Positions 35,316 to 44,233 of a DNA stretch of 62,550 nt are shown here, piece by piece. The translations under genes were made by a program, and so were the position numbers. This DNA is from CAZPDM01 sp964585305 (lineage in GTDB: Bacteria; Planctomycetota; Uabimicrobiia; Uabimicrobiales; JABWCH01), in NCBI GenBank assembly GCA_964585305.1, contig CAZPDM010000016.1, positions 1 through 62,550 of the forward strand, given 5' to 3'. Under the pieces are notes generated by a model. The model saw only the letters and a list, made by a program, of their open reading frames with translations, had not been told where the DNA came from and made no database searches. The first letter of the stretch is position 1. Every line of letters starts with the position of its first letter.

Positions 35316-35343
35316 TTGAAGATTGATTGAAATGAGTTAAAAT
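35316..35343 (+). promoter_or_regulatory. Candidate promoter for the exosortase gene
   Basis: TTGAAG (35316-35321), 16-base spacer, TAAAAT (35338-35343), 76 bases upstream of the ATG. Background is AT-rich, so moderate only. Confidence 0.4.
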
Positions 35344-35419
35344 ATTCTTCCTTTTCTTCATTATTAAACCTATGAAACTAAAAGAAGATTAAAAAATTAA
35401 ATTTATATTAGGGAAAAAA

Positions 35420-37009
35420 ATGAATTTAAAAAAATATATCAATTTTTTTATTCTAATTTCTATTTTTTTACTTTTTGTACTCAACTATCATAGCACTTGG
35501 GTATGGATGTACCAAAAATGGACTGCCGCTGACTCATATTCCTCTCATGGATTTTTGATTCCATTGATTTCAATTTGGTTAATATATCAGAAAAAGGATA
35601 AAATAAAAAATGTCCAATTTCAAGGAAATTGGTTAGGGCTAGCCTTTTTACTTTTTGGGCTGCTTTTGCACTGTTTTAGTGGAATTTCTCGTGTTCACTT
35701 TACTTCTGGAATCTCAACAATCATTACTTTTTCTGGTATTCTTATATTATTTTTTGGAATGAATTTTTTGCGGGAAATTTGGTTTCCTGTTTTATATCTT
35801 TTTTTAATGCTCCCTTTTCCTTCGATTTGGGATATCAAAATTACTTTGACCTTAAAGCTTTTGGCAACGGAAGCTGCAACTATTATGCTTGATCTTTTCG
35901 GATATATTGGCCTTCGTGTAGGCAGTTTTATCTATTTCTCAGAAGGCCAGAAATTGTTAGTTGGAGATGTTTGCAGTGGGTTGCGTTCTCTATTATCTTT
36001 AATTGCACTAGGGCTACCTTTTGTATATTTGATCAAAGAATCCTGGTGGAAAAAAGGGATTATGTTATTATGTTTATTCCCTGTTTCTTTTGTTTTCAAC
36101 ACCTTAAGAATAGTTTTACTAGGGATTATAACGTATCATTGGGGATCAGAAAAGGCCGCTCACCCAATTATTCACGATGGCTCAGGCTTTTTACTTTTTG
36201 CTGGAGATTTGATTACACTTTGGGTGATCTATGTATTATTGCAAGATAAAAAGAAAAATATAGAAGTCAATAAAGACATTGTAAAAGAATCTTCTTTAAA
36301 AAAAGAAAAAGGAATTTTAGATTCTTTAGTAGAAGCTATTAAAATAGCTTACCAAAGTTTTTTACAACTTCCTATTTCTCAGATATTTTGGAAAAAATAT
36401 ATTATAGCAATGTGTTTGTTGTCTATTACTTGTTGGATTTCTTTTCAATATCTGTATCAAGACTTTATTATAGAAAACAAGTCTTATACACAAGCAATTC
36501 CTACAAAATTCGGAGAATGGGAAATTGCATTAGATTTCCCTATCAACGAACGTACGATTCAAGTGTTAGAAACAAGTGATATTTTGATGAGATATTACCG
36601 TCGTAGTAACAATGAACTTCCTGTACTGCTTTCTGTTGTCGCCTCAGCTTCTTCAAATCGAAAAATTGCGCATCCTCCTGAGATTTGCTATAATGGTATG
36701 GGATGGGAAATCATGCGGCATGAAAAAATCGTTCTGTCTCCTGGTTTTGATGTAATCTTACTAGTTGTCTATAACGGACGTTCTCAAGAATTAGTAATTT
36801 ATTGGTACAAATTCGAAGACAAATTTACATCTGATTACTATTCTCATCAAGCGAATGCTTTATTTAATTTTTTTCATAAACATAAAGGTGGATTAGCTCT
36901 AATTCGAACTTCTATTGTAATGCCTGATGGCGATATAGAAAAGAACCTTAAAATTTTAACTAAGTTTGCTACAGATATTTTGCCAATTTTAAAAGAAAAG
37001 CTGCCTTAA
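35420..37009 (+). CDS. Exosortase fused to EpsI (DUF3485) domain
   Basis: 529 residues. About eight membrane helices in the first 280 residues carry the exosortase catalytic triad: Cys in 'GDVCSGLRSL', Arg in 'FNTLRIVLLGI', and His in 'AHPIIHDGSG'. A ninth helix near 330 starts the periplasmic EpsI-like domain, with 'HPPEICYNGMGWEIM' as its landmark. Exosortases cleave and process proteins bearing a C-terminal PEP-CTERM tag, usually together with exopolysaccharide export. Fusion with EpsI is a known variant. A PEP-CTERM protein gene lies immediately downstream, facing it, supporting a sorting system. The ATG follows AGGGAAAA. Confidence 0.92.
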   Translation: MNLKKYINFFILISIFLLFVLNYHSTWVWMYQKWTAADSYSSHGFLIPLISIWLIYQKKDKIKNVQFQGNWLGLAFLLFGLLLHCFSGISRVHFTSGISTIITFSGILILFFGMNFLREIWFPVLYLFLMLPFPSIWDIKITLTLKLLATEAATIMLDLFGYIGLRVGSFIYFSEGQKLLVGDVCSGLRSLLSLIALGLPFVYLIKESWWKKGIMLLCLFPVSFVFNTLRIVLLGIITYHWGSEKAAHPIIHDGSGFLLFAGDLITLWVIYVLLQDKKKNIEVNKDIVKESSLKKEKGILDSLVEAIKIAYQSFLQLPISQIFWKKYIIAMCLLSITCWISFQYLYQDFIIENKSYTQAIPTKFGEWEIALDFPINERTIQVLETSDILMRYYRRSNNELPVLLSVVASASSNRKIAHPPEICYNGMGWEIMRHEKIVLSPGFDVILLVVYNGRSQELVIYWYKFEDKFTSDYYSHQANALFNFFHKHKGGLALIRTSIVMPDGDIEKNLKILTKFATDILPILKEKLP

Positions 37010-37055
37010 AAATTTGCTAGCCTTTCATTTATGGCCTAGAGTATGTTTTCAAGAA

Positions 37056-37086
37056 AAAGCCTCTCTTCTTACAAGAGAGGCTTTAA
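37056..37086. terminator. Bidirectional terminator between exosortase and PEP-CTERM genes
   Basis: 12-bp perfect stem (37056-37067 with 37073-37084), loop CTTAC, A-run on one side and T-run on the other. The genes converge on it. Confidence 0.9.
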
Positions 37087-37088
37087 TT

Positions 37089-37877
37089 TTATTGTTTTTG
37101 TTTAAAAATTTTTAAAGCAAATACTAACCCCAAAACTAAAGATATATATGTTTGTGGTTCAGGCGTATTGAGAGAAGATTGATATTGTGCCCAGATTTCT
37201 TCAGATGTTAAACTTCGACTGAATAAGGCTGCTTCATCAATACTTCCCCTTCCATACCGAGATATATATTGATCTCTTCCAAACCAAATAGTAAGAGTAT
37301 CATTTACTCGATTTCCAGTATATGTTTCTGTGGCAACAATCTGCCCATCTAAAATAGCCGAAGCTAGATGAGTTGTTGCATCATAAGTAATCCCATATTG
37401 ATGCCATTCTGTAATATCTTCGGGGGTAACACCTCCAAATCCAGTATGGGCACTTCCACTGGAAGAGTTGATGAGATACATTCCTACTGATTTTGTACTG
37501 GGGTTGGGATGAATAATAAAGCCATTTGGTTCGCGACTGCTAGCTAGCCAGCCATAATCATTCCAATATGTTGTTGCTGATTTCCCCCAAACCATAATGC
37601 TAAAACTTGCTGTAATGGGAACACTAACTGACATATATCCGCCACCATTGATTGAGAACGCTGTACTATTGTCAGATATTCCTTCAGTTCCTAGTGAAAC
37701 AGTTCCAACATAAGTCCCATTATATCCGTGTCCTGATGAATCAATCGCAGTAGTTCCAGTGGTTTCGTCAAACTTCCAATAAGCAACTGGATTTTGACTT
37801 AGAATTACATCAGAAATTGTTTCTGCTTGTATAATTAAACAAAAAAAAATAAAAACACTAATTACTATTTGTCTCAT
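37089..37877 (-). CDS. LamG/concanavalin-like protein with PEP-CTERM sorting signal
   Basis: 262 residues. Signal peptide (VISVFIFFCLIIQA), then a LamG-type jelly roll: 'PVAYWKFDETTGTTAIDSSG', 'IDEAALFSRSLTSEEI' are the classic start and end of this sugar/protein-binding fold. The C-terminus has PEP ('TPEPQTY'), a hydrophobic helix and a basic 'KIFKQKQ', the tripartite exosortase signal. It is the natural substrate of the exosortase encoded convergently next to it. After processing the protein would be surface-attached or released. Confidence 0.9.
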   Translation of the reverse strand: MRQIVISVFIFFCLIIQAETISDVILSQNPVAYWKFDETTGTTAIDSSGHGYNGTYVGTVSLGTEGISDNSTAFSINGGGYMSVSVPITASFSIMVWGKSATTYWNDYGWLASSREPNGFIIHPNPSTKSVGMYLINSSSGSAHTGFGGVTPEDITEWHQYGITYDATTHLASAILDGQIVATETYTGNRVNDTLTIWFGRDQYISRYGRGSIDEAALFSRSLTSEEIWAQYQSSLNTPEPQTYISLVLGLVFALKIFKQKQ

Positions 37878-37913
37878 ATTTTTTCCTTGTGATGCAAAAA
37901 AATATATATTTTT

Positions 37914-39380
37914 TTATATTTCTGTATTTTTCTTCTTTGTCTTTTTTTCTAATTTTTGTATTTCTTTAGGCATATTTTCATCATTGGAGTCATCGTTAAT
38001 ATTGTCTGTTTCGAAAGGAATAGTCCCATTTCCTTCTTGAGGCATTTTGACGGGTTCGATCTTTCGAAGATGATCGGAGAAATCTTCAGCAACAAATTCT
38101 TTTGCATCAGCCCCTAAATCAATATCAAGATCTTCATCTTCTACATCAATATCTAAAAAATCTTCATTTTTTTCTTCTTGGACTAAAGAGATTTGATTTG
38201 GTGTTAAAACTTTTTCTTCCGTTTCAAAGTTCTTAAAAATCGCATCTCCAGGTTCATCCTTCTTAGGTTTAATTGAACTAGGTTTGCTTTCTTCTTCTTC
38301 AATATCAATATCAAAATCGTTTATTTCAATAATTTCACTGGTTACTTCAGCTTGTTTTAAGAATTCTTCTCGTAAGTTTAATGTAGCAATATCATCTTCT
38401 TCTATAATCAAATGAACATCAGATTTAGCTTCTTTAATAGCTTTTTCTATGTCTTCTTTGGGGAATATACTAATTTCTTCGCTTGGAACCAAGACTCCTG
38501 GTGGTTCATAACTTACTAAAGCTCCATAAGATTTTAAGATAGCGTCAAAAAGATAATCAGATAAATATCCTTGTTCTACTAAAATTTTTCGCAGAGAAAT
38601 ATATTGTTTATGCTTGATAGCATCTAATTGTTGCATAAGACATTTGTTTAGACGTCCGGCAGAAAGAAATTGCCGCTTGGCTAGTAATTTTGCCATTTCC
38701 CAATCTCTAATTTGTGCATCAAAAAAGGGATATTTGTGAGATAAATTTCTTTTTAAAACTTGCAATAATATTTTAATTTTGTTTTCGCTAAGCAAATTTT
38801 TGGTAAGAATAATTTCTGCTAATCCTTTATTTGGCCAGGCTTGTTTTAATGCTTCCCAGCATAAAGAAAACTGCTCGCCATCTAAAATATTGTTTTTAAG
38901 AATAATTTTTCCAAGGAATCGATCGCGAAGATATTGTGGAATATTCAGAACAGAATCTTCTAAGATAATAGAATTATCATGTTTAGAAAATACTATTTTT
39001 TTTATTAAATATTTAGTAAGATATTTTTTAGATAAAAATAGATCGCTTAAAAATATAAGACGTCCTTCTAGATTTGCATCTTTTTGTTCTTTAATACACA
39101 AAGCAATATCTCTTTTTTCTACCAAGCCTAGCTCTTGAACTATTTGCAATAACTTTTGATCGAGTTGACTTTTTTTAGCTAATTTTTCTTTTTTGATGCT
39201 TTCATTTTCTGTATCTATAAATTTTTTGATAACATCTGAAGTGGCTAGACCTCTTTCAATGAGTAGATTTCCAAGAGTTTTTTTCTTTGGATTTTGAGCT
39301 AACATCTTTTTATAATGCAGAAGTTCTTCTTCTGTTAATATTTCATTTTCCAGCAACAATTTTTCAAATATTTCTCCCAT
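37914..39380 (-). CDS. GspE N-domain-like (MshEN) repeat protein with acidic tail
   Basis: The frame opens at 39419, but ATG 39380 is preferred: AAAGG lies 9 bases upstream and the protein then begins 'GEIFEKLLLENEILTEEEL', the usual start of these domains (488 residues). Residues 1-300 carry several copies of the T2SS-E / MshEN-like pattern with 'LGNLLIERGLAT' and 'LRKILVEQGYLSDYLFD'. The last 150 residues are acidic ('DIDVEDEDLDIDLG') with a Lys-rich end. There is no ATPase domain. MshEN-type domains can bind nucleotide second messengers. The gene lies downstream of a pseudo-receiver and a roadblock gene on the same strand. Confidence 0.65.
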   Translation of the reverse strand: MGEIFEKLLLENEILTEEELLHYKKMLAQNPKKKTLGNLLIERGLATSDVIKKFIDTENESIKKEKLAKKSQLDQKLLQIVQELGLVEKRDIALCIKEQKDANLEGRLIFLSDLFLSKKYLTKYLIKKIVFSKHDNSIILEDSVLNIPQYLRDRFLGKIILKNNILDGEQFSLCWEALKQAWPNKGLAEIILTKNLLSENKIKILLQVLKRNLSHKYPFFDAQIRDWEMAKLLAKRQFLSAGRLNKCLMQQLDAIKHKQYISLRKILVEQGYLSDYLFDAILKSYGALVSYEPPGVLVPSEEISIFPKEDIEKAIKEAKSDVHLIIEEDDIATLNLREEFLKQAEVTSEIIEINDFDIDIEEEESKPSSIKPKKDEPGDAIFKNFETEEKVLTPNQISLVQEEKNEDFLDIDVEDEDLDIDLGADAKEFVAEDFSDHLRKIEPVKMPQEGNGTIPFETDNINDDSNDENMPKEIQKLEKKTKKKNTEI

Positions 39381-39429
39381 TAGCAACATCCTTTCTATTT
39401 GCTCAGAAAAATTTAGCATCTTTTTTCAA

Positions 39430-39458
39430 TAAGGGAAAAAATCTTATAATTTTTTCCC
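39430..39458 (-). other. Inverted repeat between the receiver-like gene and the GspE-N-like gene
   Basis: Arms AGGGAAAAAAT and ATTTTTTCCCT separated by a few bases. It lies between the stop at 39533 and the start of the next gene. It may be a weak terminator or a control element. Confidence 0.45.
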
Positions 39459-39532
39459 TAATATAAAAATATTTGTTCTATATTTAAACTTAAGCCCCAA
39501 AAAGCATTGATGATTAAATATTGAAGATAAAA

Positions 39533-41146
39533 TTAGCAAAATTTTTTGAGCGGAGCAATACCCATTGCCCAAATTTCTTGAGCATCATCTTGTATCCATA
39601 TAATTTGTTCTTGCTCGCATTCTAGTAACACTTCTGTTGCTTTACATTCTAGCGAAAAAATTTGTAACCCTGCTGTTCCAACCACAAAAACAGATTCGCT
39701 TAAAAATGCGAATTGTTGATCAGACATAGGAACTTTCATATTACTATTTTGATAAGATTTACTAAAATTTTGAATTTGATATTCTGTTAGATGAGGAAAA
39801 TTTTTGAAAATATTTGGTAATTCAGATGAAGATTCATCCGCAATTTTAGAAATTGGTTCAGTTGTAGTTGGCTCAAATTTTTTGTCAGCCAGTTCTAATC
39901 GTTCCTCATTTTTTATTTGATTATCAACTAGTTTATCTGATTGATCAGTAATTTTTAATTCATCTGAATTTAATGATTGTGTTAATTCTTTCTGACTAAT
40001 TGCTTCTGATTTATTTTCGTTTTGCGTTGTATCAGAAATTTTTTCATTAGATGTGTTTGGAGTTTCTTCTAATAGTTCAATTTGCATAGCTTTTTGTTGT
40101 TTGGAAGTATGAATAACATCTGAAATTTGGACTTCTTCAGTAGTATCATCAGATTGTGATTCAGTAACTTCTTCAATCAAATCAGGTTCAATTTCTATAC
40201 TTGCAGGAGGAATTGCGTTTGTAGATTTTGAAACAGTATAATAAGAATTGGGAACTTCTTCTACATCTAAATCGTTTAAGATATCTTCTTCTATAATATT
40301 TTTTTGAACAATTCTTTGTTGAATTTGAGCACGTAATCCAGATTGTTCAAATTGTATTGGTTGAAATTGAAGAGGAGAATTTTCTACCTTTTTACCTTTT
40401 TTTAAATAGCTAAAGATGTGAGAAACGAATCCTTTTCCTCCTAGCTCTTTTGTTCCAAAAGTCCAAATAGGGGCACTAAAGTTTTTAGTAGATTGCCAAG
40501 AAGGATTATTACTTGTTGGAGAAGATGGTTTCTTTTTTCGTTTTAAAATAAAAGTACTAGATTCTCTCATCTCTAATATTTTAGGTTGATTAGGAGTTGT
40601 GCTACTTGTCTTAGTAATTTTCATCTCAGAGGTTTTTATTCTGCCATTGGATTGTGGTTGTTGTTGGTTATTTGTTATTTGTGATTGGTTTGTTTGGGAT
40701 TGAGCTGCTTTATTGCTTGGAGGAGCTTTGCTTATTGCTTTTGCTGCCATTTTTTCACGAATTTGTAACATTTTTCCAATTTGTTCTAAAGCAGTTTTCC
40801 ATTGTATAGGTTTTGCGATGATCAAATCATAATATTTTTTAGTAACAGTACTAAGTGGTTTTAACTTGTTCATATCATGACTTGTCATAAAAACAAAGGG
40901 AATGTTTCGTGTTTCTTTCCCTTTCTTTAATTTGCTATAAAAGTGAATTCCGTCGATTTCAGGAAGCTCAATTTCAGAAATAATCATATCAGGTCGTTTT
41001 CTAAGCATTATTTTTAAAGCATCCCGAACATTTGATACTGATATTACACTATACCCTGCTTTTTCCAAAACAGACTGTGTAACTTTGCATACTTGTTGAA
41101 AGTTATCAACAAGTAAAATATATTTTTTGTCTTTTTGAGCAAACAA
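39533..41146 (-). CDS. Pseudo-receiver (Asp to Glu) protein with long disordered region
   Basis: 537 residues from a TTG with GAAAGG 10 bases upstream. Residues 5-125 form a receiver domain: 'YILLVDNFQQ', 'FVFMTSHD' and 'IIAKPI' give the acidic pocket, Thr and Lys. At the phospho-accepting position the sequence reads 'MIISEIELPEIDG', with Glu58 instead of Asp, and the second acidic pocket residue is Asn. It should not be phosphorylated in the usual way and may mimic the active state. Residues 130-470 are disordered. The last 70 residues are beta-rich ('SVFVVGTAGLQIF', 'WIQDDAQEIWAMG'), perhaps a small binding domain. Confidence 0.75.
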   Translation of the reverse strand: MFAQKDKKYILLVDNFQQVCKVTQSVLEKAGYSVISVSNVRDALKIMLRKRPDMIISEIELPEIDGIHFYSKLKKGKETRNIPFVFMTSHDMNKLKPLSTVTKKYYDLIIAKPIQWKTALEQIGKMLQIREKMAAKAISKAPPSNKAAQSQTNQSQITNNQQQPQSNGRIKTSEMKITKTSSTTPNQPKILEMRESSTFILKRKKKPSSPTSNNPSWQSTKNFSAPIWTFGTKELGGKGFVSHIFSYLKKGKKVENSPLQFQPIQFEQSGLRAQIQQRIVQKNIIEEDILNDLDVEEVPNSYYTVSKSTNAIPPASIEIEPDLIEEVTESQSDDTTEEVQISDVIHTSKQQKAMQIELLEETPNTSNEKISDTTQNENKSEAISQKELTQSLNSDELKITDQSDKLVDNQIKNEERLELADKKFEPTTTEPISKIADESSSELPNIFKNFPHLTEYQIQNFSKSYQNSNMKVPMSDQQFAFLSESVFVVGTAGLQIFSLECKATEVLLECEQEQIIWIQDDAQEIWAMGIAPLKKFC

Positions 41147-41313
41147 ATTTGTTCTACCTTTCTAACTATTATTTGCAATCACCTAATATTACAAAACTCT
41201 CGTTACTAAGAAATGTGATTTAATAACATAAGTTTTTTCAAAGAAAAATAAATAGATAAATTAGGAGATAGACTAAGTTGGTGTCAATTTGGGCAGAAAA
41301 ATTTTTTTAATTT

Positions 41314-41682
41314 TTATTCTTTTAACACAATCTGTTGAATTAAATTTTCAATATCTGACAATATTTCAGAGCTGTTTTTATATGTATCACCTAAAGCAAC
41401 AAAAATTAAATTTTCTGAAATTTGTTGAAGGATTACTACTTTAGAGTCATTACGAGTTATAAATTTACTAATTTTTTTCTTTTGCCAATCTTGTAAAATG
41501 GTTTCTAATAATTTAAAAATTGAAGAGCTTACTGTGCCGATTGTTTCAACGCCATACTCATTATGCTCCATTTTAGTAGCTAAAATTTCTCCTTCTATAT
41601 TAACTAAAACAAGACATTTTATATATGGAACTTTACCATATATCTTTTCAAGTATATTTTGATAGATGTTATTTTCGCTCAT
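41314..41682 (-). CDS. Roadblock/LC7-family protein
   Basis: 122 residues, the size of a single roadblock domain. The alternating strand-helix pattern with 'IKCLVLVNIEGEILATKM', 'GTVSSSIFKLLETILQDW' and 'KVVILQQISENLIFVALGD' fits the Roadblock/LC7 (MglB-like) fold. MglB partners the small GTPase MglA in polarity control; no GTPase gene is in this window. It precedes the pseudo-receiver gene on the same strand with about 170 bases between. No clear ribosome site; start by ATG. Confidence 0.8.
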   Translation of the reverse strand: MSENNIYQNILEKIYGKVPYIKCLVLVNIEGEILATKMEHNEYGVETIGTVSSSIFKLLETILQDWQKKKISKFITRNDSKVVILQQISENLIFVALGDTYKNSSEILSDIENLIQQIVLKE

Positions 41683-41990
41683 ATAAAACCATTATTTTTG
41701 AGGGATAAATTTAGAACAAAAAATATATACCTAACTGAGGTTGTTAGTTATTAACTTTAGGATACCTAGTAAGGTAGAATATTAACTTTTAAAAAAAAAT
41801 CTAGTATTTTATATAATTTAACATGAATATTTTGAGAATGCAAGTTATTTAATTGGAAAATTTAAAGGAGATATATTATAATAGAGACATTGTTATTTTT
41901 ATCTTATTTCAAATAATAAGAAAAGTAGTATATCCGAAAAGTAAAAAAAAATCCTTTGTAATTTTATCAAAAATTGTTAAACTAACTTTA

Positions 41991-42542
41991 ATGCGCATGA
42001 TACTTATTATAGATGGCTATAATTTATTATTTAATTCACACTGGCCAGCTCAAGGGATTACCTTAGAAGAAAAAAGAGAACATCTTATTAAAGAAATTGC
42101 TAACTATCGTTATTATAATCATATAAAACGGGTTATATTAGTTTTTGATGGGCAAACAGATAATTTTTTTGACACATCAAAAACAATATTTCAAGGTGTT
42201 GAAATTTATTATGCTGTTTGTGCAGGAAAGGCAGATGAAAAAATTCTTTTATTATGTGAAGAATTAAATGATGTTGAGGTTGTAACAGCAGATCGTGGGC
42301 TTGCACGGGCAGTAAAATCCTTGCGTTGTAAGATTGTTTCTCCAGAAGATTTCATTAAATGTTGGTACGAATCCAACGTTAAAAGGAAATCTAGTGATTC
42401 TGGCCAGCCTTGTTCTCCAAAAGCTCCTACAGAAGTGAATCAATGGCTTAAATTATTTGGGTTGAAGGATGAAATAGAAATTTCTGATAAAAACTTTCCA
42501 GATGAGTTAAAACTCAAAAAAAGAAAAAATACGAAATGGTAG
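41991..42542 (+). CDS. YacP-like NYN-domain ribonuclease
   Basis: The open frame begins at a TTG at 41853, but the domain starts exactly at ATG 41991 ('MRMILIIDGYNLLF'), so a 183-residue product is chosen. An AAAGGAG at 41864-41870 has no suitable start codon near it, which leaves the start uncertain. Family features: the NYN-fold Asp in 'LIIDGYN', 'LVFDGQ' and 'VVTADRGLARAV' (acidic metal site). YacP (Rae1) cleaves ribosome-bound mRNA in Bacillus. The C-terminal 40 residues are Lys/Glu-rich. It is followed by thioredoxin on the same strand. Confidence 0.82.
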   Translation: MRMILIIDGYNLLFNSHWPAQGITLEEKREHLIKEIANYRYYNHIKRVILVFDGQTDNFFDTSKTIFQGVEIYYAVCAGKADEKILLLCEELNDVEVVTADRGLARAVKSLRCKIVSPEDFIKCWYESNVKRKSSDSGQPCSPKAPTEVNQWLKLFGLKDEIEISDKNFPDELKLKKRKNTKW

Positions 42543-42601
42543 CTTATTTAGCTATCTTGAAAGTATTTTATACAACCTATTTATTTTTAAGGATTTATGC
42601 T

Positions 42602-42925
42602 ATGCAAGAAATTGTAAGCAAAGATGATTTCACTCAAAAAGTTTTAAAAAGTTCTAAACCTGTTTTGGTAGATTTTTTTGCTGAATGGTGCGGACCATGT
42701 AAAAAATTAGCACCACTTTTAGAAGAACTAAGCAATCAAAAAAAAGACCAAGTAGATATGTATAAACTTGATGTAGATAAAGTAGGTGAAATGGCAGAAC
42801 AATATATGGTTCAATCTATTCCAACCTTGATTATTTTTAAGGATGGGAAAGAAATTTCTAAACAAATTGGTGGGCTATCCAAAGCTGATTTAAAGAAATG
42901 GGTAGAATCCAACATTCCTAACTAA
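42602..42925 (+). CDS. trxA: Thioredoxin
   Basis: 107 residues. Active site 'EWCGPCKKL', cis-Pro 'QSIPTLIIF' and 'KDGKEISKQIGG' are as in housekeeping thioredoxins. The ATG at 42602, 7 bases after AAGGAT, is preferred to the longer frame. Cytoplasmic disulfide reductase, no signal peptide. A strong terminator follows. Confidence 0.95.
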   Translation: MQEIVSKDDFTQKVLKSSKPVLVDFFAEWCGPCKKLAPLLEELSNQKKDQVDMYKLDVDKVGEMAEQYMVQSIPTLIIFKDGKEISKQIGGLSKADLKKWVESNIPN

Positions 42926-42930
42926 GTTAA

Positions 42931-42965
42931 AAGCACAGGAGTTTCTCCTGTGCTTATTCTTTTAA
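42931..42965 (+). terminator. Intrinsic terminator after thioredoxin
   Basis: 11-bp perfect stem AAGCACAGGAG / CTCCTGTGCTT (42931-42941, 42945-42955), loop TTT, then ATTCTTTT. Confidence 0.9.
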
Positions 42966-43012
42966 TAACAAGCACTTTTTGTAAGAAATATTTTAGTTTT
43001 GGAGGTTTTTAT

Positions 43013-44233
43013 TTGCAACAAAATGAAATATTACGAGTGTCCCCGGGAAAATGGGAATTAGATTACACTTGTACTGTGTATTTTCATAATAATTATCAAT
43101 TTCCCTATACGATTTTTTTAGTTCTTCCTGTAACAATAAATTTCCGACAAATTATACATGAAGTTCGATGTAATCATCCTGCTTTTGAAACAACAGATTT
43201 TTATGGGAATTCCTGGTTAGCCATAGATGCACAAGTAAATCAAAAGAAGTTTATTTTTCATTGTTGTACTATTTTTCAATCTTTACAAGTATTTTATGAT
43301 GAGCATGCTTTTTCAGAAAATTGTGCAGAATGGGAAATTCCTCCTTCTAGATTTTTACAATCTGAAAAGGGAATCGAATTAGAGTCTCCAGCAGTTCAGG
43401 CTCTTGCAAAAAAAATCACGGCATCAAAACCTTTAGAAATTGTCAAACAAGCATTTGATTTAGTAAAAAAAACAATAAAATATAAACTTCAGCCGAATGA
43501 ATTTGGAGCGGAATATGCAGCTTTGAAGCATGAAGGAGATTGTACGGAATTTTCGAGTTTATTTGTTGCTTTATTAAGAATCCACAAAATTGGAGCAAGA
43601 TTGATTATTGGCATTATTATAGAAGAGACAAAAGTTTCCGATATATTACATGCTATTGCAGAAATTTTTTTAGATGGGTTATGGATTCCTGTTGATATTA
43701 CTAATTTAAATACTTTTTTTTTAGGAGTACCTTTTGATTTTATTTCTTTAATTCGCAATAACTTTATTATGCAAAGAAGTGATACCCAAATAGCAAGTTT
43801 GTATTATCAATGTAATAGCGAAGAAAAAAATCACAAAAATTGGCGTCAAGCTCCGCGTATTAATTTTCAACATAATTTAAAACGTGTTAAGGTACATAAA
43901 AAAGTCCGAATACTAGAAGATGATTGTTCATATTTTTTAACAAAAATTCCAGCACCTGATATTTGGGATGTTTCTTATCATAGATCGTTAACTTCATATA
44001 AAATAATTTGTACGAATCATTTTTCTAATAAAATATCTGTTAAAATTCTCATAATTTTAAATCGTCGTATTGTAGTAAAAATATTTACAGTTTTTGTAAA
44101 TGCTGAAAGTAGTAATAGTTTGACGATTTCTAACAGTTTTTTTAAGCAATTTATAGAAAAATCAAATTTTATTCAAGTTGTTGCAACTATAGAAGATTTT
44201 ATAACTAAAGAAATTTTTTCTATAATTAACTAA
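43013..44233 (+). CDS. Transglutaminase-like (papain-fold) protein
   Basis: Start chosen at TTG 43013, 7 bases after GGAGG; the upstream 42950 start would lie inside the terminator hairpin. 406 residues. The catalytic triad is visible: Cys in 'HEGDCTEFSSLFVALLR' (about residue 176), His in 'LHAIAEIFLDG' and Asp in 'WIPVDITN'. Transglutaminase-like enzymes of this kind are proteases or amidases in many bacteria. No signal peptide from this start. The C-terminal 130 residues are beta-rich with no family seen. It converges on and overlaps the following gene by 8 bases. Confidence 0.8.
   Translation: MQQNEILRVSPGKWELDYTCTVYFHNNYQFPYTIFLVLPVTINFRQIIHEVRCNHPAFETTDFYGNSWLAIDAQVNQKKFIFHCCTIFQSLQVFYDEHAFSENCAEWEIPPSRFLQSEKGIELESPAVQALAKKITASKPLEIVKQAFDLVKKTIKYKLQPNEFGAEYAALKHEGDCTEFSSLFVALLRIHKIGARLIIGIIIEETKVSDILHAIAEIFLDGLWIPVDITNLNTFFLGVPFDFISLIRNNFIMQRSDTQIASLYYQCNSEEKNHKNWRQAPRINFQHNLKRVKVHKKVRILEDDCSYFLTKIPAPDIWDVSYHRSLTSYKIICTNHFSNKISVKILIILNRRIVVKIFTVFVNAESSNSLTISNSFFKQFIEKSNFIQVVATIEDFITKEIFSIIN

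Noticed and set aside
42950..43012. Upstream start of the transglutaminase gene
   Set aside because: It lies inside the thioredoxin terminator hairpin, and a TTG at 43013 has a perfect GGAGG.
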